DNA from: Paraglomus occultum
Lineage: Eukaryota; Glomeromycota; Glomeromycetes; Paraglomerales; Paraglomeraceae
Reading direction: 5' to 3'
DNA: 64,000 nucleotides
NCBI GenBank assembly: GCA_910592205.1
Contig: CAJVPJ010000016.1
Location: 1-64,000, forward strand
Part shown: positions 1 to 10,886 of the stretch, piece by piece
Layout: every line of letters starts with the position of its first letter
How positions within the stretch are numbered: position 1 is the first letter of the stretch
The notes under the pieces: generated by a model
Database searches by the model: none
Told to the model about the DNA's origin: nothing
Seen by the model: the letters and a program-made list of their open reading frames with translations, nothing else
Position numbers and translations under genes: made by a program

Positions 1-1
1 C

Positions 2-3000
2 GCTCACGTTTATGATAAGAATGAGATTAACGACAATGAAGAAGACTCTAAACTTATAGAGATAGAGAGTGTGACAGCAGTTGTAAAGAAATTGGCAGTT
101 AGTTGGTGAAAAGAGAAAATTGAAGAAAAAATAAATTTAGCAAAAAAAACAATTGAACAAAAAGAAAAAACTAGCGAAGAGGTAAAAAAATTAATCGAAG
201 AGTTGGAGTTAATTGCCAATTGAAATAAGGAAAAAGATGGCTTAAACCAGAAAGAGGCATTTAGAGAAAAAGAAAGTGAGTTTCACACCCATCTGGAATT
301 GCTTAAGTATGAGTTTTACCTTTCAAATATTAAAAAAATAGAAAAGATTTCGGAAATTACTAAAGTTGAAGAGGAAATAGGAACAAAAATGAAAGGGGGA
401 CACTTGCCACCAGAAAAAAAAGTAAGTAATTTATACCAGTCTTTAAATAACCAAAAAGCACTTATAAATCTAAAAGATATAGTTAACAGCGAGGAAATTC
501 CCACCGAAATTGATAAGATAAACGAGCAACTAGAAAGATTACTTGCTCGTGCTACTTCGGCTGAGAAATTTGCTTACCAGGAATTGAACAAGGAAGGAGC
601 AGTTGATAAAAAAGAATTGGAATTAAAGAAAACTAAACATCTAAAGGTAGACAACAAGGAAGAAAAGTGAAAACATGGTCTAACTGAGGAGCATGAAAGA
701 TTAATTGTGGACTCTGAAAGCAAGGATAAGTTATTCGTAAACGTGGGAAAAATTGAGAAATACTTTCAGTTTCGTACTGATTTTTACAAGGCTGCTGAAA
801 TTACTTCCAGTCTTGAAAACGACCAGTTAATTGATAAATATCGAAAAATAAAAGGAATAAGTGGAGAGAGAGCGGGCTTAATTTATAAAGATGGTTGAAA
901 AGATCCAGATGAGGTTGATGAGGATGGAATTGCTAATTTAGACAAGGAAAAAGATGGTTATCGTTATGATGTACAGAGTACAAGTAGGTTACAGGCAGAG
1001 ATAATGAATGAATTACAGACAAAAATCGACGAAGCGAGAGAAAAGGTTAATACTGCTACTCCTGAGCAGATATCCTCTTTACTAAAAGAGTTACTAAATT
1101 TCAATGAAAAATGGATAGAAGAAGGCAAGGATGACTCAGCAAAAAAGGCTCGGGAGGGGGCTCTATACCAAAAAAAAACTAGGTTAGACCAAGTCTTGAG
1201 AGAATTAACTGAAAAAGAAATTCAGTCAATATGTGATGACATGTCTGACCCAAATAAATATGGCAGTGATTACAACAGGTTAGAGGAGTTAGTGGGTGAT
1301 CGTATCGAGGCTTTGGATGATGAATTTACAGACAGTAAAGGCAGAAGCAAGTCCTTTCTGAATGAAACTAAAAAGGAGCTAGAAAGTATCTTAAAATTCC
1401 GTGCCGATTTTCTCGAAGGTAATGAAGGAGAAGAAATTAGTGATGAATTTATCTATAAATATCGGAACAAGGGGCTCAGCGGAAAGCAAGCAGGTCAGGT
1501 TTATCGCGAATATCTTTGAACTGATCCAGAGGAAATTGACAGCAGTGGTTATGCTAATTTACGGCGGGAAAATAGGGATTACCCTTTCTTGGTCTTAAGT
1601 ATTACTCGCCAAGAAGCCGAAAAAAGAGTGGCAGCAGAAGAAAAATTGCGCGAAGTGGTCTATCGTCCAGAAATAAAAGATGATTTAGAAAAACTTAAAT
1701 CACATTTAAAAGAGTTAGAAGATTTAATTCCCAAAGACGAATCCGCTGGGGACCAAACGACTCCAATTCAATACGCCTATCGGTACAATAAAGAGGCAAC
1801 TGATTCTAAACGGAAAAATTTAGAAGAAGCAATTGACAATCTTCAAAGAAAATCCTTTATTAATGAAATAGACAGTTCCGTGCAAAAAATAAACACTAGC
1901 ATTCGAGGACAGGGGGTTGAATTAATTGAAGATGATAGTACAAGCGAAAATCTTAGCGATTACAAAAAATGAATAAATGACAAAAATACAGATTTGGAAG
2001 AAGTAGAAAATTGGATAAAAAATGGATTAACTGTTGAAATTAAAGCACTTCTTGTAAAACGCTTGGAAAAACTTTGTCAAATCGAACCTAAGATAAATTA
2101 TGAAGATATAGGTATTACTACCAGCATTCAAAGTAATTTTGCCAATGTCAAAACGTTGAGTGAATTAGCAGCCAAAGGGGCTAGAATTGCTAACAAAATT
2201 GTCAACATAAGAAATGATCAAAAAAAAAATGATCTTGAAAATGCTGCTGATATTTTGAAAAATTTGATTAACAAGGAAGTAAGTGAAAATTTAGAAGAAC
2301 TTCGTCTTGACTTGAATAACTTTCAAGATTTGATTCCAATTGAACCAACAGGAGGCAAATCAATTACTGGAAGACAGTTAACTCCTGCCGAGATGGAGGC
2401 CTACAAGGAAAATAGAGATGAGGCAGATGAGAAAGAATTAAATCTGCTCAAAAAAATTACTAAACTCGAAGGAAAGGACTGAAATCCGCCTTTAAGCGAA
2501 AAGGAATGAGAAGAAGTTGAAAAGATAAACAACAGGACCCAATTTTGAATAACAAAAAGCCAGTTAACTCATGAGCGTGAGATAGAGAGGGTATTAGAAG
2601 AATCAAAAAAGACACTGGAAGATGAGCAAACTCAAAAAGATCAGTTGCTGGGACTAATTTATACTTTAGACGCTTTTGGTGAATGCCGTGATGAAGAATG
2701 AGGACAAGAAAAGGCCTGGCGTAATAAGGAAGAAAAAGTAAAAGAAGTAATCAAAAAATTAAAAGTAAAAGTTGCAGGACTTAAGTTTGATGAATATATT
2801 GGTGAAATTGCCGAAGAAAACAGTCCGTCAGTGCTGAATAAATTAGGAGAAAAATGGACTGAGTATTTGCGCCAGCAGGAAATATCTAATGAGGAAATGC
2901 CAGCGGGAAAAAGAAAAAAAGACTTGCTGGCAGCAATAGAAAAAAGAAAGAGTGCGATAGAAAAAGGTGAACTCGCCAAAACTAAAACTGAAGCAGAAAA

Positions 3001-3793
3001 AATAGCTGAAGCCAGAAACGAAGCAGACGGTCTGAAAAAGAGAATAAGGAATTTTCAAGAAGAGTTAAAAAGACGAAATATCACTTCTGAAGAAAATAAT
3101 TGAGATGAAAAAACTCTGGAAGTTATTGACGAAAGGGACAATCTCCAAAAAATAATTAATAACGCTGAGAAAATTTTAGGAATTTCTCTCAAAAGTTTGG
3201 GAAATAAAACCCCATCGTTGGCTAACTTTTCCGAAATTGCTAGTTCACTAACCAAAATTGGAGTAGTTTTAGAAAAAGATGAAGATGACCGAAATTACTA
3301 TGACTCTGAAAAGTTAGGAAATAGATTAAGTGATCTAATAAGTAAAGAAAAAGAAAATGAATCACTAAGCGAAGCAATTAAAAACAAAGAGGAAAAAATA
3401 AGTCAACTCATTGATGAACTTGGAACGGTAAGGGGAGAAAAGGATTCATTAAGTAAAATGCTTTCCCAGATAGGTGAAAATGAAGAAAATTTAAGAAAAG
3501 ATAATGGAGAGGTGCGGAAGACACTCGGGGAAAAAGAAAACGAGTTAAAAGCCATAAATGAAAAAAATAAAAGTCAGGAAAAAATAATCCAAGAATTAAC
3601 TGAGAAACTAAACAATTCTAAGAAGCAAGTGGATGACCTGCAAGTAATAATTGCTGAAAATGCTAATAAAGAAGAGGAGTTAAAGAAGACACAAATGATT
3701 ATTGAATTATTACGAGTAAAATTAATAAATGAGTTAGGAGAAGAAACGGAGGCCAAAATAGAAACATTAGCCAAAAGTAATAATTATAAGTAA
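2..3793 (+). CDS. Giant coiled-coil protein, C-terminal part (start lies before the window)
   Basis: One reading frame is open from the first bases to TAA at 3791-3793, giving about 1263 residues; TGA codons occur along it, each in a coherent charged protein. The sequence is dominated by Glu/Lys/Leu heptads, strongest in the last 250 residues. Two segments near nt 763-960 and 1397-1590 are duplicates of one another: FRxDF, then KYR..G(I/L)SG..AG..Y, then W.DP(D/E)E(I/V)D..G.ANL. No enzyme motif or membrane segment is visible in the part present. Two LRR/coiled-coil genes follow on the same strand. A structural or host-interacting role is inference only. Confidence 0.8.
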
Positions 3794-3858
3794 AATAAAT
3801 TAAAAACATACATAATGTTTATGATAAAAAAAATATATCTCAAATTCCAAGTCTTTCG

Positions 3859-3873
3859 GTGCCGCTAAGGCAC
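3859..3873 (+). other. Short hairpin downstream of the giant coiled-coil gene
   Basis: GTGCC, a five-base loop and GGCAC form a perfect 5-bp stem 66 bp after the stop codon. No T-run follows, so it is not a convincing terminator. The remaining 3794-3987 region holds no gene that I can support. Confidence 0.3.
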
Positions 3874-3987
3874 AAGAGTAGGAAGGACAGAAAAGTAATC
3901 TCTAAGTAAACCTTATTTACGATAACAACTATAAATATATACGCAATAACACATACAACTAACACACCAAATAAGATAAATATCAAT

Positions 3988-4854
3988 ATGGCAAAAATTA
4001 AAGCACAAGAGTGGTTAGAAAATAACCACCAAAATAAAGAAGAAATAAAAAAAATAAATTTTGTATTATGAAAGTTAAGGGCTAGGAAAAAAGATGAAGA
4101 GTTGGAAGGTGAATTATTAATTGATGGTTATCCTGATTTAGAGGAAATCGATCTTTCCCAAGCAAAGGGAATAACTAAACTGACTATCAACGTTAATTGT
4201 CCTAAAATCACAGAAATTATTCTTTACGACAATTCACTTACTGAGATAATAGGACTAGAAAATTTAACTAATTTAAGAAAACTGAATTTTGGGAAAACGG
4301 GGATAAGAGAAATTGATATTAGCAAAAATATTCAATTAGAGGAACTTTCTTTCCACCAAAATAATAGCGAGAAAATTAAAATTAAAGGTTTTGGAGATAT
4401 TATTAGGAAAAATAAGCTATTTCTTTGAAACAGTACTAGAACTATGGCTTTCCCATGAGAACAAATTGTTGAAGAAGATTTAAAAGAAATAGCGGAGGCT
4501 TTAGGAATAGAAGAAGAAAAAATAGAAGACAAGCCAGTCGAAGAAGTAAAGAAAATTATTGAGGAAGAGGCAAAAAGACTTCAAGAAAATGAAGAAAAGA
4601 TTAAAGAGAAATTTCCAACTTTGATAAATGAGGAAGGTAAAATCGTTGATAATGAACTAAATAATTTAGGAAAACTAAATGATAGTAAGGATGATGTTGC
4701 AAAAAGAATAGAAAAACTGGAAATAAAAAACAGTTATTTAGAGAATTATATTGAGATAGAGTTGGGAGATGAGGCACTAAAAACAATTTTGGCAGAGATA
4801 GAACAAGTAGAACAACAAGTGGAACAGATGGCACAAATAGAAGTGAATAAATAA
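3988..4854 (+). CDS. LRR/coiled-coil protein of the AQEWL family
   Basis: ATG at 3988 gives 288 residues. It opens MAKIKAQEWLENN, the signature shared by several proteins in this window. Residues 40-130 hold irregular leucine-rich repeats (LTNLRKLNFGKTGIREIDIS). A Trp-containing segment then reads EDLKEIAEALGIEEEKIED and matches one in the next gene (ELIEVAEGLGIKPEQI), and the C-terminus is Glu/Lys-rich coiled coil. There is no signal peptide or membrane segment. The next family member starts 25 bp downstream. LRR domains usually bind proteins; the partner is unknown. Confidence 0.8.
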
Positions 4855-4879
4855 AAAACAGTAAATTAAAGCAAACATT

Positions 4880-6421
4880 ATGGAAGTTCAAAAATGATTG
4901 GAAGAGAATTATCCACAAACCTCAAGGCATCGCCATAAAGTTATGTATATTGATGAACAATTAGAAGGTGAATTAGACTTAGCGAGTTTCAATATTTTAA
5001 AAAGTATATGTATTTCTCAACACGTAGATAGAAACAAGTTCACAATTAAAAATAAAAAAGGGCCAACTGTAATATTAGAGTTAGTAAATGTTAAAGAATA
5101 TCTGGACCAAAATTATCCCAAAGAGAAAAGAAATGAGATTGAAGAGTTAAATATCGCCGAAAAAGGTTTAGAGGGAGACTTAGATTTAAGAGATTTTGTG
5201 AATTTAAAAGAATTAAGTTGTTGAAATAATAAATTAACCTCCTTGAATGTTGACAACTGTCTGAAAATTGAAAAAATTGTCGCCTACAATAATCAAATTG
5301 GCAAGTTAGTAGGTAGTGAGAAATTAATTAATTTAAAAGAGATAAATTTAATAAATAATAAGTTAACAGAATTGAATTTGACAGCCAGCACTAAGTTATT
5401 TTGGGTAGCCGCTCATGGCAATCCAACTAAAACAGTGGAGATAGGGGATACTCCTCATTTAACTCATTATGTTGGAAAAGATATTGTTCTTTCTTGAGAA
5501 GGAATTAAGAAAAAAGAATTAATTGAGGTAGCAGAAGGGCTAGGAATTAAGCCTGAACAGATTCAAAATGAAACAACAGAAAAAGTTAGAGAAATAATCA
5601 TCAAAAGAGTTAATGAATTAAAAAACAGTGAAAATAATCAAAAACCAAGCGGGCTTCCTGATGATTGACAAGATCAGTTAAACAGCATCACCGAATTAAA
5701 AAATAAAATCCAACAGGCCGAAAAATTTGGTTTAACAGACTGAGAAAATCTAGCCATCCAAACTCAAAATGAAACTCTGACTAGTTTGTTGGGCAGGCCA
5801 AAAAGAAGTGAGTTGGAGGAAGTAGAAAAAGAAAGGGATAACCGACCTAATATAACTAACGAAACCTGGAATGATTACAAGGACCGACCAACTTTAGACC
5901 AGTATAACAGTCGCCCTGATACTACCATTGAAGATTATGACAATAACAAAAGTGAATTGGACAAAGCCAATAAAAAGGTTCAAGATTATGAAAATGGTCT
6001 AAAAGATAAATTGAAACTAACTAATGATACTTTACCCAATTGAAGGGATGAGATAGATAAATTGAAAAATCGTCCTACTTCGGATAATTTTGACCAAATA
6101 AAAAATGACCTAGATACAGCCCAAAAAAGCTTAAAAGAGTGAGAGGATAGATTTGGAGACAAAACTGCTGAGCAGGTGAAGCAAGAAAATGAAAAGGCAA
6201 AAACTGTTGACGATTTACAAAAAGAACTGGATGATTTAAAATCTAAAGCAACAGACGCAACACTCATTAATGAAAAGCAGCAAAAAATTGATGAATTAAT
6301 AAAAATTATAGAAAGACTAAATGAAGCGGTTAAAAAGTATGGTAAAGAATTGCACGGTCACACCGGAGACAAAAGTTGACAAAATGTGATTGTAGTGGAC
6401 GTTTCAAAATTAAAGAACTAG
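4880..6421 (+). CDS. LRR/coiled-coil protein of the AQEWL family, probably truncated by the prophage
   Basis: ATG at 4880 opens MEVQKWLEENYP and the frame runs to TAG at 6419-6421 (513 residues). A second copy of the N-terminal signature lies inside it (VKEYLDQNYPKEKRNEIEEL), followed by LRRs; in NLKELSCWNNKLTSLNV a TGA supplies the Trp. After the shared ELIEVAEGLGIKPEQI segment comes a long coiled coil with recurring R-P-(T/N) units (about residues 300-430). Coding sense appears to continue in other frames to 6683 and then beyond the prophage to 25833, so the true protein may once have been about 120 residues longer. Confidence 0.75.
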
Positions 6422-6683
6422 ACAATTATAATAACACCATGAAAGTAATTCCAGAAACTCTGATTGTAAAGGTAAAGGAAGAAATTATTCAAACTGATTT
6501 ACCCAAACGGAATTAGGTGACAATGAGATTGCTAATTGGGAGGGAAGATTAAAAGAAAAAGACAACCAAATTATTCAATTAAAAAATATGAATAGTTTCG
6601 ACTATTTAGACCAAGCATTCAGACTTATTCATAGCATCCTAAATAATTCCAAATTCTCAATCACACACTTTTTATCTATATTA
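6422..6683 (+). pseudogene. Left part of a coiled-coil coding region split by the prophage
   Basis: Coding sense continues past the previous stop in shifted frames. First comes a stretch around 6400-6510 (FKIKELDNYNNT, then VIPETLIVKVKEE); after a further single-base shift near 6507 a helical stretch follows (NEIANWEGRLKEKDNQ, then AFRLIHSILNN). It ends in L-S-I-L at 6672-6683, exactly at the proposed attachment core. The right part resumes at 25643 in the same frame. The shifts may be decay or sequence error. Confidence 0.6.
6673..6683 (+). repeat. Proposed left attachment site core (11-bp direct repeat)
   Basis: TATCTATATTA occurs here and again at 25643-25653. It is the last sequence in which the split host reading frame (L-S-I-L) is intact before the prophage. 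Eleven bases are short for proof on their own in AT-rich DNA; the frame continuity is the stronger argument. Confidence 0.6.
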
Positions 6684-6701
6684 TAATTTTATACAATTTG
6701 G

Positions 6702-6713
6702 CTAATATATTAA
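6702..6713. promoter_or_regulatory. Palindromic motif GCTAATATATTA, copy 1
   Basis: The core TAATATATTA is self-complementary. The same 12-mer recurs at 9453-9464 and 21300-21311, always at a gap or gene end inside the prophage. It could be an operator or part of a promoter; it is seen in the sequence only. Confidence 0.35.
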
Positions 6714-6722
6714 AAAAGTTTC

Positions 6723-7220
6723 TTAACTCCATGGTCAAGTTTTTTTCTTAATCTTAACTCAATAAACAAAGAAAATTAATAAAGCATCCTTTTCATGCTC
6801 ATTTAATTCTTGACCTTTAAAGTATCACACTTTTTTTGGTCTTCCTGTTTTACCTTTTATTTCTTTTAGTTCCAATCCTTTTATTCTTCCCTCTTTGGCT
6901 TCCTGTTCTCACTGAGGCATAAATCGATTAGAAATTAAATGGCATTCTATTCCTAACTGTAAAGATAAATACTCCAATAATCCGACTAATTTTATTAAAG
7001 CTGGCATTTCATAAGTATAGCCCGATTTCTTATAAAGATTAGTAGTTTCAATTAATAAAATCTCTGCTTGTTTGTTTTTCAGGTAATTTTCTATCTTTTT
7101 ACCTTGTTCTAACCATTTTTTAGCTTCTATTGAAGATATTTCTCACTTGTTCCAGTTTTCAAAGTAAAAAAGACCACTTATAGAAGTTCCAGAAGGGTCA
7201 ATACTTAGTATTCTTGGCAT
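6723..7220 (-). CDS. RuvC-like Holliday-junction resolvase (phage)
   Basis: ATG at 7220, 165 residues, stop at 6723. The start reads MPRILSIDPSGTSISGLF, the first RNase H-fold strand with the catalytic Asp as in RuvC. A second acidic motif IETTN lies near residue 66, and the end carries NEHEKDALLIFF, matching the His/Asp-Asp-Ala helix of RuvC and phage or poxvirus resolvases. Such enzymes cut branched DNA before packaging or after recombination. It is convergent with the integration boundary and is the last minus-strand gene of the phage. No DNA-binding accessory domain is visible. Confidence 0.7.
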
Positions 7221-7545
7221 ATAGAGGTTTTTTGTCCTTTTCCCTCCTTCTCCTTTTACTTCTTGGCTGTATTTCCTATTAGAGGAAAAATCTTTTTGGG
7301 TTCAGTTTAGTAAGCATAATTCTAGTTAGAAAGCAGAAACTTCGGCAAAGCCGAAAGTATTCTTAAATCTAACTAACTTTCCTTACTTCTTTTACCCAAA
7401 CTATTTTCCATTTAGGAAAGGTTTCAGAAGGAAAGTGAAGGAGGTATAGGGCCGAAAAGAGAAGAGCAAATTTTTTACCAAAGGTAAATGATTTCTGTTT
7501 AGGTCTTGCTTATTCATAAGCAAAGTTTTCTTAAAATTAGGTTAT
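7221..7545. other. Divergent intergenic region of the phage with three hairpins
   Basis: This 325-bp gap separates the minus-strand resolvase from the plus-strand zinc protein and packaging ATPase, so it should hold divergent promoters. Inverted repeats: TTCGGC-AAA-GCCGAA near 7343, TTTACC-AAA-GGTAAA near 7472, and TTGCTTA-TTCA-TAAGCAA at 7506-7523 just upstream of the plus-strand operon. No gene seen. Confidence 0.4.
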
Positions 7546-7659
7546 ATGACTAACAATAAAAATTCCTTAGCTTGCTTTGGTTGTAAGAAATATTTTTGTG
7601 AAGACAATTTAATTATTAATGCTAAGGGATTTTATTGTGAAGACTGCTATCATGAATAA
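7546..7659 (+). CDS. Small zinc-ribbon protein (phage)
   Basis: ATG at 7546 gives 37 residues with two CxxC knuckles (CFGCKKYFC and FYCEDCYHE), a typical single zinc ribbon. Its last codons overlap the start of the packaging ATPase (ATGAATAA), which suggests translational coupling. Function is unknown; several other tiny CxxC proteins are scattered through this phage. Confidence 0.55.
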   Translation: MTNNKNSLACFGCKKYFCEDNLIINAKGFYCEDCYHE

Positions 7660-8723
7660 AAAAGACATCCGTTATCAAAGACTAATTCCGGCCCAAGTTA
7701 AGATAATTATTTGAGGTCGAGCAGCTGGTAAATCTTACAATAAGAAATATCATTTATTAGAATACATTGAAAAAGAAAACAAAGAATTCATTTGATTAAG
7801 AAGACAGTTTGATAGTATTAGAACAGGTTCCTTAGAAAGCTGAAAGAAAGTCATTAATAAGTATTGTCAAGACAACCAAGTAAAAGAAAAAGACATAGAA
7901 CTTGTTTGAGATGCTATTACCAGAGGAGTAAAATACAAGGGAGTAATGAAATGTTTTATGGTGGAATTATTTAGCTCCTATAAAGCCAGAGAAAACTACA
8001 CTCAAACTATCTCGGAAATAGTTTTTGATGAAGCTATTATTAATCCTAAAACTGGTGAAGATTATTTAGAAGATGAAGAAGGCAAGATTAAAGAGTTAAT
8101 TGGTTCAGCTTGAAGAGACAGAATTAATGATCCTCAACCAAAACTAACTTACATTGCTAATCCTTATGAAAGATTTAGACCATTTATGGCTAATTTTTTT
8201 ACCTATCATTAGAAAACAATTAACCACCTTAAAGAAAAGAGTATTTGCCAATGAAATAGTTAACTTAGAAAACGAGCAAGGAGAATTATTAAGTTTATTT
8301 AAGCCTACTCCTTGTTTAAAAGAAAATGAGTGTAAATGTATTGATGAAAATTGTGTAGCTGTATGAAACAATTTCTTTGCCAAAGAAGAAGACTTAAAAA
8401 TTACGGAATTCATAAATGGCTCAGCTCCTATTTTTATCTTTAATAATTGTATTCTTTACCAAGCTAAAAGAGGTTTCTTTTTCTTTGTCAATAAAGACAA
8501 TAAAGAAATTAGTAATAAAGAGGAAATCAAAAATATTCCTGAATATTATGTGAATAATGAACAAAGATTAAACAGTCAACAAGAATATCAAGTGCCGATT
8601 GAAGAAAATTATTTACGGGAAGATTTGTTATGGAAATGGCAAAAAGATTTATTAAGGTTTTGTCCTGATGGAAGTAGGGAAATAATATTAGAATTTATGG
8701 GAAAAGGGAAAACTAAAATCTAA
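7652..8723 (+). CDS. phi29 gp16-type DNA-packaging ATPase, with a one-base frameshift
   Basis: Expected role: pumping DNA into the prohead through the portal. The start at 7652 gives a Walker A IIIWGRAAGKSY, then FIWLRRQFDS (compare FIYVRRYKSE in phi29 gp16), Walker B EIVFDEA near residue 120, and KLTYIANPYERF, the sensor-like LANA..NPYF motif of gp16. Frame 1 hits TAG at 8210; coding continues one frame over (KRVFANEIVNLENEQ) to TAA at 8721. The switch lies at a 7-T run at 8194-8200, so a single-base indel or slippage explains it. It converges with, and overlaps by 4 bp, the minus-strand gene at 8720. Confidence 0.75.
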
Positions 8724-9439
8724 AATTCTTCCGAAGCTTTATTTTTTTTAATGAGGAAATAAATAATTATTCCGATTATTCCAACTATGGCTATTCCTCC
8801 TCCAATTACTCATGGAGATTTTCAATTAAAACCCTGTGAACCTTGTGGTGGTTTGCTCTCTCTCTCTCTCTCTCTCTCTGGTTCTTCTTGTTGCTTACAT
8901 TCACAATTCTGTCCCTGACTAAACTTATTAGCCATTTTCTCTATTTCTTTTTTGCTTTTACCAACTGTTAAAGAGTTATTTGGTCAAGCATGAATTTCAC
9001 CTTTATCTTTGTGGCAAGTCGGACACTTCCTAACCTTAAAATGTCAACCTTGTTGTTCTTCATCAGATAAGTCATTGCCTAGAAAAATTTCTACTCCTTG
9101 GCTATTACTACATTTACTACATCAAGCACTACCAAGAATATCATTCGGATGCTGTTTATTACCACAATCTAAACATTTATAATAGGAATAAGTTATCACT
9201 TTTCCATCTTGTTTAACAGGAATTCAAGTAGTTCCTCCCTCGACTTTACTGATATTGTAATAATCTTTTAAATATTGGTTCTGACTAGCTTCATAGCATT
9301 TATCACATAACCAAGTATTATTATTAGGAGAAGCATTTTGTTGAGAAAGACAATAACAAGTATCATTTCTTACTGGTTCTCCAATTCATAATCCAACCTT
9401 TTTATTACATTTTTGACAACGATTTCCGTTTTCTGACAT
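8720..9439 (-). CDS. Cysteine-rich zinc protein with a GA microsatellite and C-terminal membrane anchor (phage)
   Basis: ATG at 9439, 239 residues. Four or more CxxC pairs (CQKC, CDKC, CLDC, CSKC, CPTC) suggest several zinc knuckles over residues 8-150. Then comes a run of Glu-Arg codons made by a perfect (CT)12 repeat at 8856-8879 on the plus strand, followed by PPQGSQGFNWKSPW and a clear membrane segment (GGGIAIVGIIGIIIYFLI) ending SEEF. The repeat length sets whether the membrane tail is in frame; at 12 units it is. Function unknown. Confidence 0.65.
8856..8879. repeat. (CT)12 microsatellite inside a coding region
   Basis: Twelve uninterrupted CT units. On the coding (minus) strand they read as alternating Glu-Arg codons immediately before a membrane anchor; loss or gain of one unit would shift the anchor out of frame. 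Confidence 0.9.
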
Positions 9440-9452
9440 ATATTATTTTTTG

Positions 9453-9464
9453 GCTAATATATTA
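9453..9464. promoter_or_regulatory. Palindromic motif GCTAATATATTA, copy 2
   Basis: Same 12-mer as at 6702. It overlaps the stop codon of the 9462-9629 gene and lies just upstream of the gene starting at 9439. Confidence 0.35.
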
Positions 9465-9629
9465 AAATCATTCGTCAAATTCTTTCTCTTTGAGGCTTCC
9501 TTCACTAGCTAGACCTTTCCAAGGACAATTATTACATTCTACTTTCATTTCTTTTAAAACTTCTTTGTTTTTAGTAGAGATAGGAGTTTCTTTTTCACAA
9601 GCAGGACAATAAACAGCAAATATTTTCAT
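9462..9629 (-). CDS. Small zinc-ribbon protein (phage)
   Basis: 55 residues, MKIFAVYCPACEKET at the start and CNNCPWKG in the middle: two CxxC pairs spaced like a zinc ribbon. Its ATG overlaps the stop of the upstream gene (TAATG), so the two are translationally coupled. No function can be given. Confidence 0.55.
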
Positions 9630-9916
9630 TAGTATTCAATCACTTTTAAAGGTTGTTCTTTTCCTGGATAAATATTTCCTTCTTCAATATAATTAAGGCT
9701 ATTAGTTTTAAAACCTCCTTGGTGAAAATTATCATCGTGAATTAATTCTACCTTTCCTCCCTTATTTTTTTGTTTTCATTTGTAAAAAATATCCTTGCTC
9801 TCAAAAATATAAATGTTAGGGTGAGTTTCTTTAATTGTTGTCTTGTTTAAGTCTAAATGTTCTGAATTGATGGTAGCTCCAATTATTCCGTTAATTACTA
9901 GGTGAATGATTTTCAT
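9629..9916 (-). CDS. Phage protein sharing an FYKW motif with the tail protein
   Basis: 95 residues from ATG at 9916. It contains YIFESKDIFYKWKQKNKGG; the large tail protein (10887-14003) contains CFESRDIFYKWELKVKG. No known domain is recognised. It may be a duplicated piece of the tail gene, or both may carry the same binding element. Confidence 0.5.
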
Positions 9917-9925
9917 ATAGAAATT

Positions 9926-10531
9926 TTAGTCTTCATAAGGATTAAGCTTTAATTCTTCTAAATCATAACCATATTGTTTTTTATACTTTTCCTTAGTTAG
10001 ATTGATGCTGAATCAATTTTCAGGATTTTTTTGATTAGCAAAAGAAGAAAATTTAGCAAAGGCTTTTCTTCGGTAATCCATATACTTATAATGCCACTTC
10101 TCAATATGTCCTCCTGTGGCATCATCAGCAGGAATAAATGGCTCACAAGGAACATGAGCTGACTCATGAGATGCTACTTCTACAATATCCCTATTTGGCA
10201 AATAAAAAGTCTTTCGAGGAATAGAAATAGTATGAGTAGGAGGAAAATATCAGCCAGCACAAATATCACCTTCTATGAAAGCCGTTTCGGGATAATCAAT
10301 GAAAGGAATAGTCCCTGAATATTCTTCATCATTGTTTAGTAAGTATTTGATTATCTCTTCAATAACTCCTCTAACTTCTTTTTCTCTTTTATTAGCAACA
10401 ATATAATCTTTCTCTTTATAATCACAATCATCATATTTACATTGAAAATAAGCTGTTAATTGATAAGATTGCTGTTTTTTGCCACATTCAGGACATTCTT
10501 TATACTTAACTTCTCAATAATCTTTTAACAC
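9926..10531 (-). CDS. HExxH zinc metallopeptidase-like protein, SprT-like (phage)
   Basis: A GTG start at 10531, overlapping the stop of the upstream gene, gives 201 residues. A CPECGKKQ...CKYDDC zinc knuckle lies near the N-terminus. The key motif is VEVASHESAHV, an HExxH active-site helix, followed about 20 residues later by GGHIEKWHYKYMDYRRK, which can provide the third ligand as in SprT-like proteases (G-H-x-x-x-F). Possible roles are protease or repair of DNA-protein crosslinks. The motif is short, so the family is inferred. Confidence 0.5.
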
Positions 10532-10833
10532 TCTTTTAATAATTCTTTACAATCAGCCAAAGCTTGGTATTTTTCCATATTTTCTGCTTGGTTATCTTTT
10601 ATCTTTTCTAATTTTTTTTTTAATTCAGTAAGTAAAGGAGAAACAAAAGGGTAAGAGTAAGAAAGTTTTTCTCATTCTTCTAATAGTTCAGAACCAAGTT
10701 TTTGATAATCTTTTTTTCGACCAACTACTACACAATATCCCCCCTCCAATTTAGCTATCATATCAGAAAGTATTTTTTTTGATTCATTCTGACTTATTCT
10801 TTGTTCAGTTTGATTTATTTCTCGTAGTTTCAT
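10525..10833 (-). CDS. Small alpha-helical phage protein
   Basis: 102 residues from ATG at 10833, starting MKLREINQTEQRISQNESKK, mostly charged helix with KLEKIKDNQAENMEKYQ. No motif recognised. An AT-rich element shared with other phage transcripts (10852-10869) lies upstream of its start, so it probably begins a transcript. The downstream metallopeptidase-like gene starts inside its end. Confidence 0.5.
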
Positions 10834-10851
10834 AATAGTATAAATATCTTT

Positions 10852-10869
10852 ACTTTATTATTTAATTTT
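10852..10869 (-). promoter_or_regulatory. Shared phage promoter-like element upstream of the 10525-10833 gene
   Basis: The minus-strand sequence reads AAAATTAAATAATAAAGT. The AATAATAAAGTA core also precedes the tail gene (near 14020-14040) and the capsid-like gene (near 20657-20680). It looks like a TATAAT-type -10 region with a conserved downstream part. Confidence 0.4.
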
Positions 10870-10886
10870 ACAATTTTCTCCTAATA

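Noticed and set aside
10-219. Open frames on the minus strand under the first coiled-coil gene
   Set aside because: They are shadows of a continuous plus-strand frame of 1263 codons; their Phe/Ser-rich composition is the reverse of Glu/Lys coding.
3846-3890. Small structured RNA such as SRP RNA after the first gene
   Set aside because: Only a 5-bp hairpin; the conserved SRP loop sequences are not present.
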